The notes beneath the pieces are model-generated. The model worked only from the letters and a program-made list of their open reading frames with translations. It did not search any database and was not told the DNA's origin. Source: Pyronema omphalodes (lineage: Eukaryota; Ascomycota; Pezizomycetes; Pezizales; Pyronemataceae). Taken from it: a stretch of DNA of 64,000 nucleotides. The position numbers were made by a program, and so were the translations under genes. The stretch's first letter is position 1. Every line of letters starts with the position of its first letter. The stretch is from assembly GCA_024516155.1 (NCBI GenBank), contig JAJJXM010000077.1:62001-126000 (forward strand). Direction: 5' to 3'. Positions 20,306 to 29,858 of the stretch are shown one piece after another.

Positions 20306-20335
20306 TAACCAACTTTCACCGCAACAACCCCAGCA

Positions 20336-20764
20336 ACAACCACACAGCAACCGCTGACCCCCCCCTGCATTTTCGACAACAACCTCAAATTTCCCGGCTC
20401 TGCCGACGGAAATAGCATTATCGCACTCAGTTTACCCCGAATCCCGATTTCCAGGCCCGAATTCCCGTTTACCGTTGAGTTTCAGCGGAAAAACGCGATT
20501 CTGGGACCTCCGACCGGTCAACGGGCCTTTCCATCAACGCCGCCCCACCACCCGGCCTCCGATCATCATACAAACCTCATATTCGGTTTCGGCACACCGA
20601 ATTCCCCCCCTCCCCAAATTCCCCTTTCGCCAGCAGCACTGGTTGTGGTGGACCCCAAAATTTCCCCCCTTTCGGACCCCCTCTCTTCGCGAAAATTTTC
20701 TCTCGCTTAACCAGAGCCTCTCACGTGACCCGTAGCCTTCGCTTACGGAGATCCCGATTTAGCG
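20336..20764 (+). other. LINE-B2 5'UTR (B2#2)
   Basis: Starts with the shared 5' motif and C-run, then AT/GC-mixed DNA with a TTCGGCA/TACCGAA hairpin near 20590 and C-runs near 20605-20625. It ends at the ORF1 ATG (20765). A promoter is expected inside this region because LINEs carry internal promoters, but I cannot point to its elements. Confidence 0.7.
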
Positions 20765-22516
20765 ATGGACGCTAATTCGCCCCTCCCGCCGAACCCCTCG
20801 CTTATGCAGGTACCAGTTAACACCTGCAGCCCTGCCGCCCAAATCCCGACAACCCGAAGACACCAAATCATAACCATCGACCCCACCTCTGCGATGTCCA
20901 CCGACCCCCTCGCCCGCGCAGACGCCCCTCACGCAGGCACATCCTCCACCATCGCCCCCTCCCGCAGAAAGACTACCTCCTCTTCCACCCGCAACACCGC
21001 CCGCCTCAGCAGAGTCTCCAAATCCGACATCCACATCCTCCGACGCACTGCCGGGGACATGAAACGCGCCGCCATTGCTCACCTCGATGACAACCCCGAT
21101 ATACGCAACCTCGACAATACCCCCACCCTACCAGACCCCATTGACATCGACTCCGACACCGACCTTGACGACGAAGAGGAATACGAATCAACACTCCAGC
21201 CAAGCGACGAATTCCTCGCCACCATCGCCACCATGGTCTCGAAAACCACCAACGACGCCCTTCGCCCTATAGTCCAATCCATCGACACCATCAACAGACG
21301 AATCGACAAAATCACCAAACCCAACCAACTTTCACCGCAACAACCCCAGCAACAACCCCACCCCGGACCGACAACCACTGCCCCCCAACCTCCCGACGAA
21401 CTCCAACAGTTGAAGGAGCGCTGCCGAATGCTGGAAGCCACCCTCCGACACCATAACATCCCCCTACCGACCACCACCACCCCCCGCCGTCAGAACCCAC
21501 CAGCAACGAGCAAACCAGCAGCACCCTGGACCAGCGGAAACGCAGCAAGCGACCTCCTCTCCTCCGACCACGCCCCTCGACGAACCCCGACTACACGCCC
21601 AACCCAACGACCAACCCGACCGCGCCCCCAGTCCATCATCGTACCGTGCACCAATCCCTCTGACCTCAACGTGAAAACCAGGGTTGACGTGGGAATCGCC
21701 ATCAACACCGCGTTGGCCAAGTCCCGGGCTCCACCCCACATGGGGGTAACTACGATAAGACAAACCTCGAACGGGAACCTTATGCTAACCATGTCGGACA
21801 ACACAACTGAGGCAGAGCTGATAGAGAACTTTGTTACGATACAGACAGCCACGCAGACAGTCCACACCTCCCTATCCGAACCCCGCCTGAACGAACGTTG
21901 GTACAAACTCGCAGTTCACGGCATCCCCACAGACCTATACCCAGACACCCCCGACGGAATGCGCCTCCTCCAGGAGGAGATCGAACGCAGCAACGGACCT
22001 GTCACCCTGGCGCAACCCCCCCGATATATGACGACCGCGGAGAAACGTGTGGGCAAGGAAGCGTCCAGTGTGGTTATTGCGGTACGTACCGCCGAAGAGC
22101 TCGCACTCCTGAAGCGCAAACGAGTCATGGTACTCTTCGAGCCCCGAAGAGTCACCGAGTACCACTCTGCCCGACGGACCGACCAGTGTCGGCGCTGCTT
22201 GCTCTTTGGCCACCACTACACCAACTGCACTGGACCGCAAGGCCCCACCTGCGGCATCTGCGGCCAGAACCACCCCACGGACGACCACGCCTGCAACGAC
22301 TGCCCCCAAAGCAAAGGTAAGAGCTGTGAGCACACTAGATACCATTGCAAAAACTGCGCGGACGCCAACCTCCCCGACCTCGACCACCCAGGCTTCAGCA
22401 AGCAATGCCCCATACGCATCCGCATATTCAAAGAAGCCTGGACAGCGTTACAAAACCCCGCCGCCGCCCCACCCAACCCAGCCGACAGAGACACTGAGAT
22501 CAACGCCCATGTCTAG
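20765..22516 (+). CDS. LINE-B2 ORF1 protein, intact (583 aa)
   Basis: Starts at ATG 20765 (MDANSPLPPNPS) and stops at TAG 22514-22516. In order: a basic Ser/Thr N-terminus, an acidic stretch (DSDTDLDDEEEYES, about residue 130), a helical region (ALRPIVQSIDTINRRIDKITK and ELQQLKERCRMLEATLRHH, about 155-235), a Pro-rich linker, an RRM-like region typical of this LINE group (about 375-470: NERWYKLAVHGIPTDLYPDT, KRVGKEASSVVIAV), then knuckles at about 474-549: CRRCLLFGHHYTNC (CX2CX4HX4C), CGICGQNHPTDDHAC and CKNCADANLPDLDHPGFSKQC. ORF1 proteins coat element RNA and act as chaperones in the ribonucleoprotein. The last 8 nt overlap the ORF2 start, pointing to coupled translation. This is the best intact ordinary ORF1 here. 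Confidence 0.93.
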   Translation: MDANSPLPPNPSLMQVPVNTCSPAAQIPTTRRHQIITIDPTSAMSTDPLARADAPHAGTSSTIAPSRRKTTSSSTRNTARLSRVSKSDIHILRRTAGDMKRAAIAHLDDNPDIRNLDNTPTLPDPIDIDSDTDLDDEEEYESTLQPSDEFLATIATMVSKTTNDALRPIVQSIDTINRRIDKITKPNQLSPQQPQQQPHPGPTTTAPQPPDELQQLKERCRMLEATLRHHNIPLPTTTTPRRQNPPATSKPAAPWTSGNAASDLLSSDHAPRRTPTTRPTQRPTRPRPQSIIVPCTNPSDLNVKTRVDVGIAINTALAKSRAPPHMGVTTIRQTSNGNLMLTMSDNTTEAELIENFVTIQTATQTVHTSLSEPRLNERWYKLAVHGIPTDLYPDTPDGMRLLQEEIERSNGPVTLAQPPRYMTTAEKRVGKEASSVVIAVRTAEELALLKRKRVMVLFEPRRVTEYHSARRTDQCRRCLLFGHHYTNCTGPQGPTCGICGQNHPTDDHACNDCPQSKGKSCEHTRYHCKNCADANLPDLDHPGFSKQCPIRIRIFKEAWTALQNPAAAPPNPADRDTEINAHV

Positions 22517-25500
22517 CTACAACAGACTGGCAGCAACCATACGGATCGTCTCCCACAACGTGAACCGACAACGAACAGCACTCGATGCGCTGCTGAATAG
22601 CGCACACAACACAGCCGACATAATCCTAATACAAGAAATTCACATTACCGACATAACATACGCCACCACACACCCATCGTTCACACTGGTCTTGCCACCG
22701 CGTGGGGATAGAACCACCAACAGAACAGCCGCCTATGTGACCAGGACAAACCCATACCTCAGGGTTTCTCAGCGCACCGATATATGCGCGGATCCTGACC
22801 TCCAGGTCCTTGAGGTAGGCACCGACTTAATTCCTTCTTTCTTTCTTCTTAATATGTACAACGAAAAACACCCCGAAAGCAATATTTATACCATCCCGAG
22901 AGCCCTCACCCCCCTCCCCCTCCCCCGCAGGTGCATCATCACAGGTGACCTCAACGCTCACCATGCCCTGTGGAACTCCTCCACACGTTCCCCCACCCGC
23001 GCCACCGAAATAGTTAACCTCATCGAACAACGAGACTGGACCCTCGTGTCCGTCCCTGACATTCCCACCTACTACTACAACCAAGGCCGCAGTTCTTCCG
23101 TCCTCGACCTGACCCTAGCATCGCCCCACATGGCAGAGGAAACAATCAACTGGGCAATTGATGACGACAACGCTACGGGATCTGACCATGAAGTCATACG
23201 TTTCGAAGTGCACACAACCCACCCAGACGCTGAAACAACCCCCCCAACAAACCGACTGAACTGGAAAAAGACGGATTGGGAGCTCTTCGCCGAAACCCTC
23301 CGTGCCTCGTGCTTAGCCCTCACACCATCATGGACACAATACCGCAACCACCCTACCACAGACAACCTCGATACGTGGGCGGAGTCAATACGTGATGCCA
23401 TCCTTAATGCCGCGACTACGTCCACCCCCGTACTACAAGTGACCCCACAATCGAAAAGATGGTGGACCGCAGAAGTCACCGAGGCAAGGGAAAAGATGAC
23501 CAAAGCAAGACGTAAGTGGAAACGCAAACGTGACAATAGATCCCACCTAAACTACAAACAACACCGAAACGAATACCACAGGACCATTCGAACGGCGAAA
23601 GATGCAAAGTGGAAGGAATATCTTTCCCAAGCCGAAGGACCCGATGTGTGGCAGGCGTTTAGGTACACCAACCCTCGGCGTGCTCAGCTAACACCAAACC
23701 TCCGCGCAATGATAAACGGCCAAGAAACAATCTGCAGCTCCTTCGACGCAAAGGTAGAGGCCTTCCAAAAGTTGTTTCCCCCCCCGCCGCCACCACCGCC
23801 TCCGTCCGTCCTCTCCCCGCGCCGCGAGTTGCAGTGGACAACCTTTACACCGACAGAGGTAGAAACAGCGATATTCTCCTCCTCGCCAAAGAAGGCGCCC
23901 GGACCCGACGGGCTCACATTCGCCTGCCTGCGCAAAGCATACCTTGCCATCCCCGAACACATGAACAACCTCTACGCCACATTAGGGACGGTAGGCTACC
24001 ATCCGCGATGCTGGCGCCAGGCCACCACAGTCATTATCGCCAAACCTAACAAGCCGGATTACAGCAACCCAAAGGCATACCGTCCGATTGCGCTCCTAAA
24101 CTGCCTTGGGAAGACCCTCGAAAAACTAATGGCCACTCGCCTAGGCACGATGGCAGACTCTCACGACTTACTACATAGGGACCAAATAGGTGGACGCCCG
24201 CAGAGATCAGCAATTGACGCGGCGATGGCGCTGGTGCACGACGTCGAGATTGGGAAATCTCACGGAATGCTAACCTCTGCCCTCTTCCTCGATGTTCGTG
24301 GAGCGTTCGACAACGTCTCTGCTGACCGCCTCCAACAAACATTATGACAGCTCGGGTGCCCGCGACCAGTAGTATCGTGGTGCCAGTCTTTCCTCGCAGA
24401 TCGCACGATCGCTCTAGCGTTCGATGGGCGAACTGACACGCAACGCCCAGTGCAAACAGGCATCCCACAAGGTTCCCCTGCATCCCCCATACTTTTCTTA
24501 TTATACCTCCGCCCATTATTCGACGAACTAGCGCAGGTACACCCGTACGCCTGGACACCTAGCTACATTGACGACGTAGCGATCGTCGTCCAGGGACGCA
24601 CCAGAAAAGCGAATGCCCGCGCACTTGAGAACATTACGACAACAGCCTTTCGGTGGGCCGACGCAAACGCCGTTGCATTTGACGATGCCAAGTCAGAGCT
24701 CCTGCATTTCCACTGGGCACGCACCGACAGCATCACTGAGGAGGAAAAAGTTAAGTTACCAAACGGTACAGTTATCACACCGGGAACACAAGGAGGAGAG
24801 AAGGATGTTGTGAGGTGGATAGGCCTGTATTTAGATAGGAAACTTAACTTTAGAAAACATGTAGCTAGACGAGTAACCGCCGCGCAAAGAACTCTGAACG
24901 CACTGTGTAGGTTAGCACGGTACGAAACAGGTCTGTCCCCCGCTGCTACAAGACTAATCTACCAGGCGTGTGTCCAGTCGAGAGCAGACTACGGCGCAGA
25001 GATATGGTGGAACCAACAAAAAGACCTGCCCGCACCCTCCAGAATCAACAGAACACCGCCCTCCGCAGGATTCTCAACGCTTTCACCTCTACTCCGATCC
25101 TGGCCCTCCACAATGAATCCGCACTCCCCCCCGTCACAATACGTCTTGACAACCGTCAGCGGAAATACGCCCTGCGCACCCTCACTTTACCCGCCTCGCA
25201 CCCTATCATCACACGCTGCCCCGTCTCGTTTCCCGCCCCGAGTATCGAGGATGCCTCCATCAACCCGGACACCGAGTACGACCACCCGTGGCACGTCCCA
25301 GGACAAGCCCCGTCCCGCCTCCTGCACGTCATCAGCACCCTCTCCCCGTGGGTCCAACCAAACGCCGAAATCGAGGACACCGCCCAAAACATCCCCGACG
25401 ACGACCTCGCCCCTACATTAACGATCGACATCTCCTCCTCCCCGAAGGCTGAAGCTGCCGACGACGACCTCCTCCTCCTCCACGCCCTTCGCCAACGATC

Positions 25501-26427
25501 GGATACTATCCTACTGTACACGGACGGCTCCCAACTTGACGGCATAACAGGCGCAGGATACACCATCCCCCACGGGCTGCCACGTCCTGTCGACCCCATA
25601 GTGCCCATGGGCGACAGAACAGAAGTCTTCGACGCGGAAGTTATGGCCATCCACGAAGGACTCCGGACATGCCTGACACATATTCGACGCAACGCCTATA
25701 CGACAAACACATCCACGTTTTTACCGACAACCAAGCCGCGATACGTCGAGCCTCTCACCTCCGTCGAGGCCCCGGCCAGGAGCTCGCCTGGGCCATCCAC
25801 GACACCGCTCACGACCTTCACACTTACGGTACCTCAATTACCATCCACTGGGTCCCAGGACACACCAGCGTCCCCGGAAACGAAGCCGCCGACGAACTGG
25901 CCCGACAGGCGACAACAGTACCGCCACGCCGACAAATACCGATATCCCTCACTTGGCTGCGCCGCCGCGCTCGAGAGAGGTACACCGAAGACTGGGCTAC
26001 CTGGTTCACCTCTTCCCCCCGACCGCGCACGTACGCCGCCACACACCGCCGCAAAATGGACACTGCGTACACCGAAAACCCCCGCTGGATATCAACTGCA
26101 ATCCTGGGTCTTCGCACCGGCCACGGGTACTTCCTCAACCGCCTGGCCCACCCTCCATCCGACGCATACCCCTGCCGCAGCTGCAGCTGCCCAATCCATC
26201 CACCGCAGACGCCTCGACACCTCCTCCTGAGCTGCCCCGAATTCCAGGCCGCTCGCTCCACACTCAGGAAGGACCTCAAACTCAGACAACACTCCCGGAT
26301 CAACCTAAACACCATTCTGGACACCCCCTCCGGCACCAAGGCTCTTTCCACCTTTATCTCTGCAACCAAGGTTGCTACCTCGACCTGGGCACACTCCCGG
26401 CTAGAGAAGCCTCGCAGAAGGGGATAG
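22509..26427 (+). pseudogene. LINE-B2 ORF2 (endonuclease-RT-RNase H), three breaks
   Basis: Starts at ATG 22509 (MSSYNRLAATIRIVSHNVN), within ATGTCTAG shared with the ORF1 stop. The endonuclease blocks are intact (LIQEIH, TGDLNAHHALW, SVLDLTLAS, TGSDHEVI), followed by SKRWWTAEV and the start of RT. A TGA at 24345-24347 replaces the Arg codon in the B#1 homologue (TLRQLGCP). RT continues (GIPQGSPASPILF, SYIDDVAIV) to a one-base loss near 25028 (KDLAR region). RNase H starts (YTDGSQLDGITGAGY) and a second one-base loss near 25697 precedes FTDNQAAIRRA, HWVPGHTSVPGNEAADELA and CSCPIHPPQTPRHLLLSC. The stop is TAG at 26425-26427. Repairing these would align it end to end with B#1 ORF2. As written it is dead. 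Confidence 0.92.
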
Positions 26428-27258
26428 ACCCCTACCGCTGACTACACTGACCGCAGTACCTTAGGAACTTTCGCGCGCGCTGATTTTGCAGTGCTTTCTT
26501 ACTTAGGATTTCTGTTTTGTAAAAAAAAAAAAGAAAAAAAAAAGGGACAAGCAAAAGGGGAAGGTAGAAGAGGGATAGGCGGAGAGAAAGGGAACGGGCA
26601 CGCGGTGACGGGATCGGGCTGGGGTCGTTGCTTGGGTCTGCTTGGGGTTCGGGTGTTTTGAGTTTTCTTTTCTTTGTCTTTCAATTGTTTGTCTTACGGG
26701 TTGGAGTTGTTTTATGGTACGGCGGGTGAGAAGGGAACGGATGGTGGAATGGTGCACAGGAAGGGAGATGACGGGGACGGCAGGCGAGAGAGGGCAGACG
26801 AGTTTCTTTTGTACTTTCCTTTGTTTGGGTGCGACGATGTCTTTCTTATGTTCGGAGGGCGGGAGGAGTGCGAGGCGTTGCGAAAGGAGAGTGAGGGGCA
26901 CGGGGAAGGGGCAGAGGAGGACGGCGGGAGTTACCTTTTTCTTTTGTACGCGGAGGAAACAAAGGCGGTAAAATGGCTAAACATGGGAAGGGGAAGGGAG
27001 GAGGAAAGGGAGGGGCCCGGCGAGGCGGCCTCTGTGCAAGCAGGGCACTTGGAACATCAGACGCGCTTGGACAAGAAACCCCCTTAGTAACAGTGGGGAC
27101 AGACCCCACAACCACAACGATCAAGAGGAGGAGACTGGTAGAGGTGGAGACTGGGTTTTTGCTTTTACATTTCTTTCTTCTTCTCTTTTGTATTTATCTG
27201 TCCCTTGTCATAACCTTCGGGTTGCAAACAAGTAATGAGAGAACAAACAAACAAACCT
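26428..27258 (+). other. LINE-B 3'UTR and (AAAC)n tail (B2#2)
   Basis: Has an A-rich tract (26520-26545), G/T-rich DNA, the shared module (about 26950-27048, CGGAGGAAACAAAGGCGG form) and a GATCAAGAGGAGGAG segment. It ends with the mini-hairpin AACC(27212-27215)-TTCG-GGTT(27220-27223), with a UUCG-type loop, and the tail 27240-27258. No gene is seen. Confidence 0.85.
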
Positions 27259-27259
27259 C

Positions 27260-27805
27260 CAGGAGGAGATCGAACGCAACTACAGCCCTGTGACCCTAAT
27301 GCAACCTCCCCGCTACATGACCAGTCCGGAGAAACGTGCAGGTAAGAGCGCATCGGGTGTGGTAATCGCGGTGAAAACACCCGAAGAGCTGGCACTTCTG
27401 AAGCGCAGAAAGGTCATGGTACTCTTTGAACCCCGAAGAATCACCGAATTCCACTCCGCGAGAAAGACCGACCAGTGTCGCCGGTGCCTGCTCTTCGGCC
27501 ACCACCACTCCAACTGCACAGGAAATCGAGGACCAGTATGCGCCCTCTGCGGCCAGGACCACCCCACGGACGCCCACACATGCACTGAATGCCCCCAGAA
27601 AAAAGGTAAAAGCTGCGAACACACCCAATACCAATGTATGAACTGCGTAGACGAAGGCCTCAATGCGCACGACCACCCCGGATTCAGCAAACAATGCCCG
27701 ACCCGAGTCCGTATCCTTCGCGAAGCCTGGGCAGCCGCACAGCAAACCGCCCCCGCCAAAACAAAGCCCAGCGACAAAGACACCGAGATGGTCGCCCATG
27801 TATAA
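27260..27805 (+). CDS. LINE-B3 ORF1 C-terminal part (partial)
   Basis: Open from the junction with the B2#2 tail to TAA 27803-27805. It encodes LQEEIERNYSPVTLMQPPRYMTSPEKRAGKSASGVVIAV, the end of the RRM-like region. The knuckles follow: CRRCLLFGHHHSNC, CALCGQDHPTDAHTC and CMNCVDEGLNAHDHPGFSKQC. The N-terminal half is absent, so this is a remnant. The stop overlaps the ORF2 start as ATGTATAA, the TAA version of the overlap in the other families. Confidence 0.82.
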   Translation, partial: QEEIERNYSPVTLMQPPRYMTSPEKRAGKSASGVVIAVKTPEELALLKRRKVMVLFEPRRITEFHSARKTDQCRRCLLFGHHHSNCTGNRGPVCALCGQDHPTDAHTCTECPQKKGKSCEHTQYQCMNCVDEGLNAHDHPGFSKQCPTRVRILREAWAAAQQTAPAKTKPSDKDTEMVAHV

Positions 27806-27995
27806 TTACAATGCATTGGCAGAAACCGTCCGGATCATCTCTCACAACGTGAACCGCCAGCGAACGGCACTTGACGCGCTTTTGAACAGCGCCTGTGACT
27901 CAGCAGACATTATTCTGCTACAAGAAATAAATATTACTGACCCTACATACGCCATAACTCACCCCTCTTTCACGCTGGTATTACCACCGCGGTGA
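27798..27995 (+). pseudogene. LINE-B3 ORF2 start, endonuclease remnant
   Basis: From ATG 27798: MYNYNALAETVRIISHNVNRQRTALDALLNSACDSADIILLQEINI, the first endonuclease blocks with the conserved Asn and Gln-Glu. It ends at TGA 27993-27995 after LVLPPR, where B2 continues PPRGDRT, so an indel lies at the end. The fragment stops soon after. Confidence 0.8.
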
Positions 27996-28403
27996 GGAAG
28001 GGACACCCACAGGACAGCAGCCTAATCGACAAAATCACCAAACCCCACCAACTTTCACCGCAACAACCCCAGCAACAACCCCACCCCGGACCGACAACCA
28101 CTGCCCCCCAACCTCCCGACTAACTCCAGCAGTTGAAGGAGCGCTGTCGAATGCTGGAAGCCACCCTCCGACACCATAATATCCCCCTACCGACCCGACG
28201 ATCACACACCACACGGCAACGGCGACCCCCCCCCCTGCATTCTCAACAACGAGCACCGAAACCCCCGGTTTTCTCATCGGATTCGGATTCGCAGCACTCT
28301 GTTACGTTATTCTCTGAATTTTCAGGGAATTCTACGTCGTTTTTGTTGACTTCTGTCGCAAAATCAGAGTTTTCACGAGTTTTGGCTTACCCCACCTCAC
28401 GAA

Positions 28404-29858
28404 ATGTCGCCAAAACAACGACAGAACAACGCCCGACGATCGAAACGGTCCGAAAACGCGTACAATGTTCTAGCCGACCTTCCTCATGATGGATCCAATC
28501 CTACTTTCGATGGAAGAGAAGGAAAAGTTGATGAAGTTGATGGAAACTTCGCTGGAAAACCCTTCCAGAGCGTGGTCTTGGCAGGATCACCAGTTCCTTC
28601 GGCTTCAACACACCAGCAACAAGCGACAACTGAACACAGCCGGTTCAGAGCCTACCGTCGCTTCTTCGTATCTGCAATTAACGAGGCAGTTGCAGTTGAT
28701 GAGGGCTATGCCACCCTAGATCAACTGTTCATAGACAACTACGCCGAACTCACCGGAGCCAACTTCCTGGGGATACAACAGATCCACCGGGATACACAGC
28801 GACGCTTCAATACCCTCGATGACACCATACGCAACAACAGCGATGAGATGCGCCTCAGATTCGACGTCATGATGACGAAATTCAACATTCTGACCGGCGA
28901 AAACACGAAGCTGCGCGCAGCCTACGACTCTACACAGGCAGAAACAGCAGCTCTCAAGGCTGCTGTGGACGCCCTGACGAAGAAAATCGACGAACAGCAA
29001 CAAGTCATTTCGGCGCCCCCCTCACCGAACCTCACGGCCTCTTCCTCAGCGATGGAAGAGATGACTATGCAACTGTCCGTCGTCCAACATGACATTCAGG
29101 ATGTCCTAGACGCTGTTCGCAACCCTCCTGGCAAGAGAAAGCGAAGGGGAAGCGACCAGAACACCGAACCCACCTCACCGACAAACAGAAGACCGGTGAA
29201 CCACAAACCGAGAGCGGCATCACCGGTGCGAAGCCTGATGCACTCAAAACATGCGACTACCGCCGCCCAGGACAAGCTTGATGCCCTCAAGCCTATGTCC
29301 CCCCTACCTCTCCTCGCGATCACGTCAACCGATGCGACACCGGAACCTCACCCTGACAGTCCATCTGCTCAGGACACACCTCTACCCGACGCCCCAAGCA
29401 CTGCCCCTGCTGAGACGAACGGATGGAAGACTGTGGAGGCGAAGGCTACACAGAGGAAGAAGCAGAAAGCGAAGGAGACGACACCTACGGCAGCGCCACC
29501 CAGCAAGACCCCTACAACAAAGAATGGTGGACGGGGAAAGAATACCCACCAACCCAGAACGACAACCTCCTCTGCAAAGAAGACTTGGGCAGAAGTCGTC
29601 AAGAGCGGAGGCATCAACGTCCAGATTGTGCTTGGGAATGGCAATCTTGGACTGACAACACCACCGACAAGAAGGGGAGAGAGGCGAGGGGGAGCAGTGA
29701 GGAGGCTGAGGAAGAAGGAAGGAGAAGGGGAGAGAGGGGAGGAGAAGAGGGGCAGGGCGGGCCCGGGTGTCTCAACGGGCAAAGAGTCAGGAGACACCGG
29801 CGGAGGAGGGGAGAGAGGAGAGGAGAGTGGGGGCACGGGTGGCCCGGCGGCTGTTTAA
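28404..29858 (+). CDS. LINE-A ORF1 protein, A#3 (484 aa)
   Basis: Intact from ATG 28404 to TAA 29858. Same plan as the copy at 3992: MSPKQRQNNARRSKRSENAYNVLADLPHDG, the coiled coil (HRDTQRRFNTLDDTIRNN...KAAVDALTKKIDEQQ), MEEMTMQLSVVQHDIQDVL, a KRKRRGSDQ basic patch, a Pro/Thr-rich linker, KTWAEVVKSGG, then the GERRGGAVRRLRKKEGEGERGEEKRGR tail. No RRM-like region or CCHC. Three complete ORF1-A copies here have the same length, which suggests either selection for the reading frame or a recent burst. A structural RNA-packaging role is inferred. Confidence 0.85.
   Translation: MSPKQRQNNARRSKRSENAYNVLADLPHDGSNPTFDGREGKVDEVDGNFAGKPFQSVVLAGSPVPSASTHQQQATTEHSRFRAYRRFFVSAINEAVAVDEGYATLDQLFIDNYAELTGANFLGIQQIHRDTQRRFNTLDDTIRNNSDEMRLRFDVMMTKFNILTGENTKLRAAYDSTQAETAALKAAVDALTKKIDEQQQVISAPPSPNLTASSSAMEEMTMQLSVVQHDIQDVLDAVRNPPGKRKRRGSDQNTEPTSPTNRRPVNHKPRAASPVRSLMHSKHATTAAQDKLDALKPMSPLPLLAITSTDATPEPHPDSPSAQDTPLPDAPSTAPAETNGWKTVEAKATQRKKQKAKETTPTAAPPSKTPTTKNGGRGKNTHQPRTTTSSAKKTWAEVVKSGGINVQIVLGNGNLGLTTPPTRRGERRGGAVRRLRKKEGEGERGEEKRGRAGPGVSTGKESGDTGGGGERGEESGGTGGPAAV

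Larger units (their letters stand above)
7895..20335 (+). mobile_element. LINE-B2 copy B2#1, 5' part, broken by nested insertions
   Basis: The 5' end is at about 7895 (ACACCACACAGCAAC, 8-C run). The element's own sequence is 7895-8491, 9227-9615 and 20306-20335. The gaps are a solo LTR and the A dimer, which itself holds C#1. The last 30 bp continue ORF1 (CCAACTTTCACCGC) and are then cut by the 5' end of B2#2. The 5'UTR is 7895-8323, with no gene in it. Confidence 0.85.
20336..27258 (+). mobile_element. LINE-B2 copy B2#2, full length, ORF2 decayed
   Basis: The 5' end is at about 20336 (CCACACAGCAAC, 8-C run) and the 3' end is an (AAAC)n tail at 27258, about 6.92 kb, close to B#1 (6.9 kb). 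Layout: 5'UTR 20336-20764, ORF1, ORF2, 3'UTR. No clear TSD: the left flank is B2#1 ORF1, while the right flank is a different ORF1 fragment (B3). The surroundings were therefore rearranged, or the insertion was not a simple one. Confidence 0.88.
27259..28022 (+). mobile_element. LINE-B3 fragment: ORF1 C-terminus and ORF2 start
   Basis: An internal fragment of a third B-like subfamily, about 80-90% similar to B2 by eye, with neither terminus. It runs from the RRM-like region of ORF1 into the endonuclease of ORF2, where it jumps to B2#3 ORF1 sequence at about 28023. Confidence 0.8.

Noticed and set aside
24345..24347. Repeat-induced point mutation as the cause of stops (CGA to TGA here, Trp to TGA at 57707)
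   Set aside because: Only isolated cases are seen. Copies are near-identical and rich in CpG, and most breaks are indels, which does not fit heavy C-to-T mutation.
27240..27258. AACA/TAAA repeats as possible microsatellites or CRISPR-like arrays
   Set aside because: They always follow the conserved 3' hairpin of a LINE, so they are retrotransposon tails. There are no spacers.
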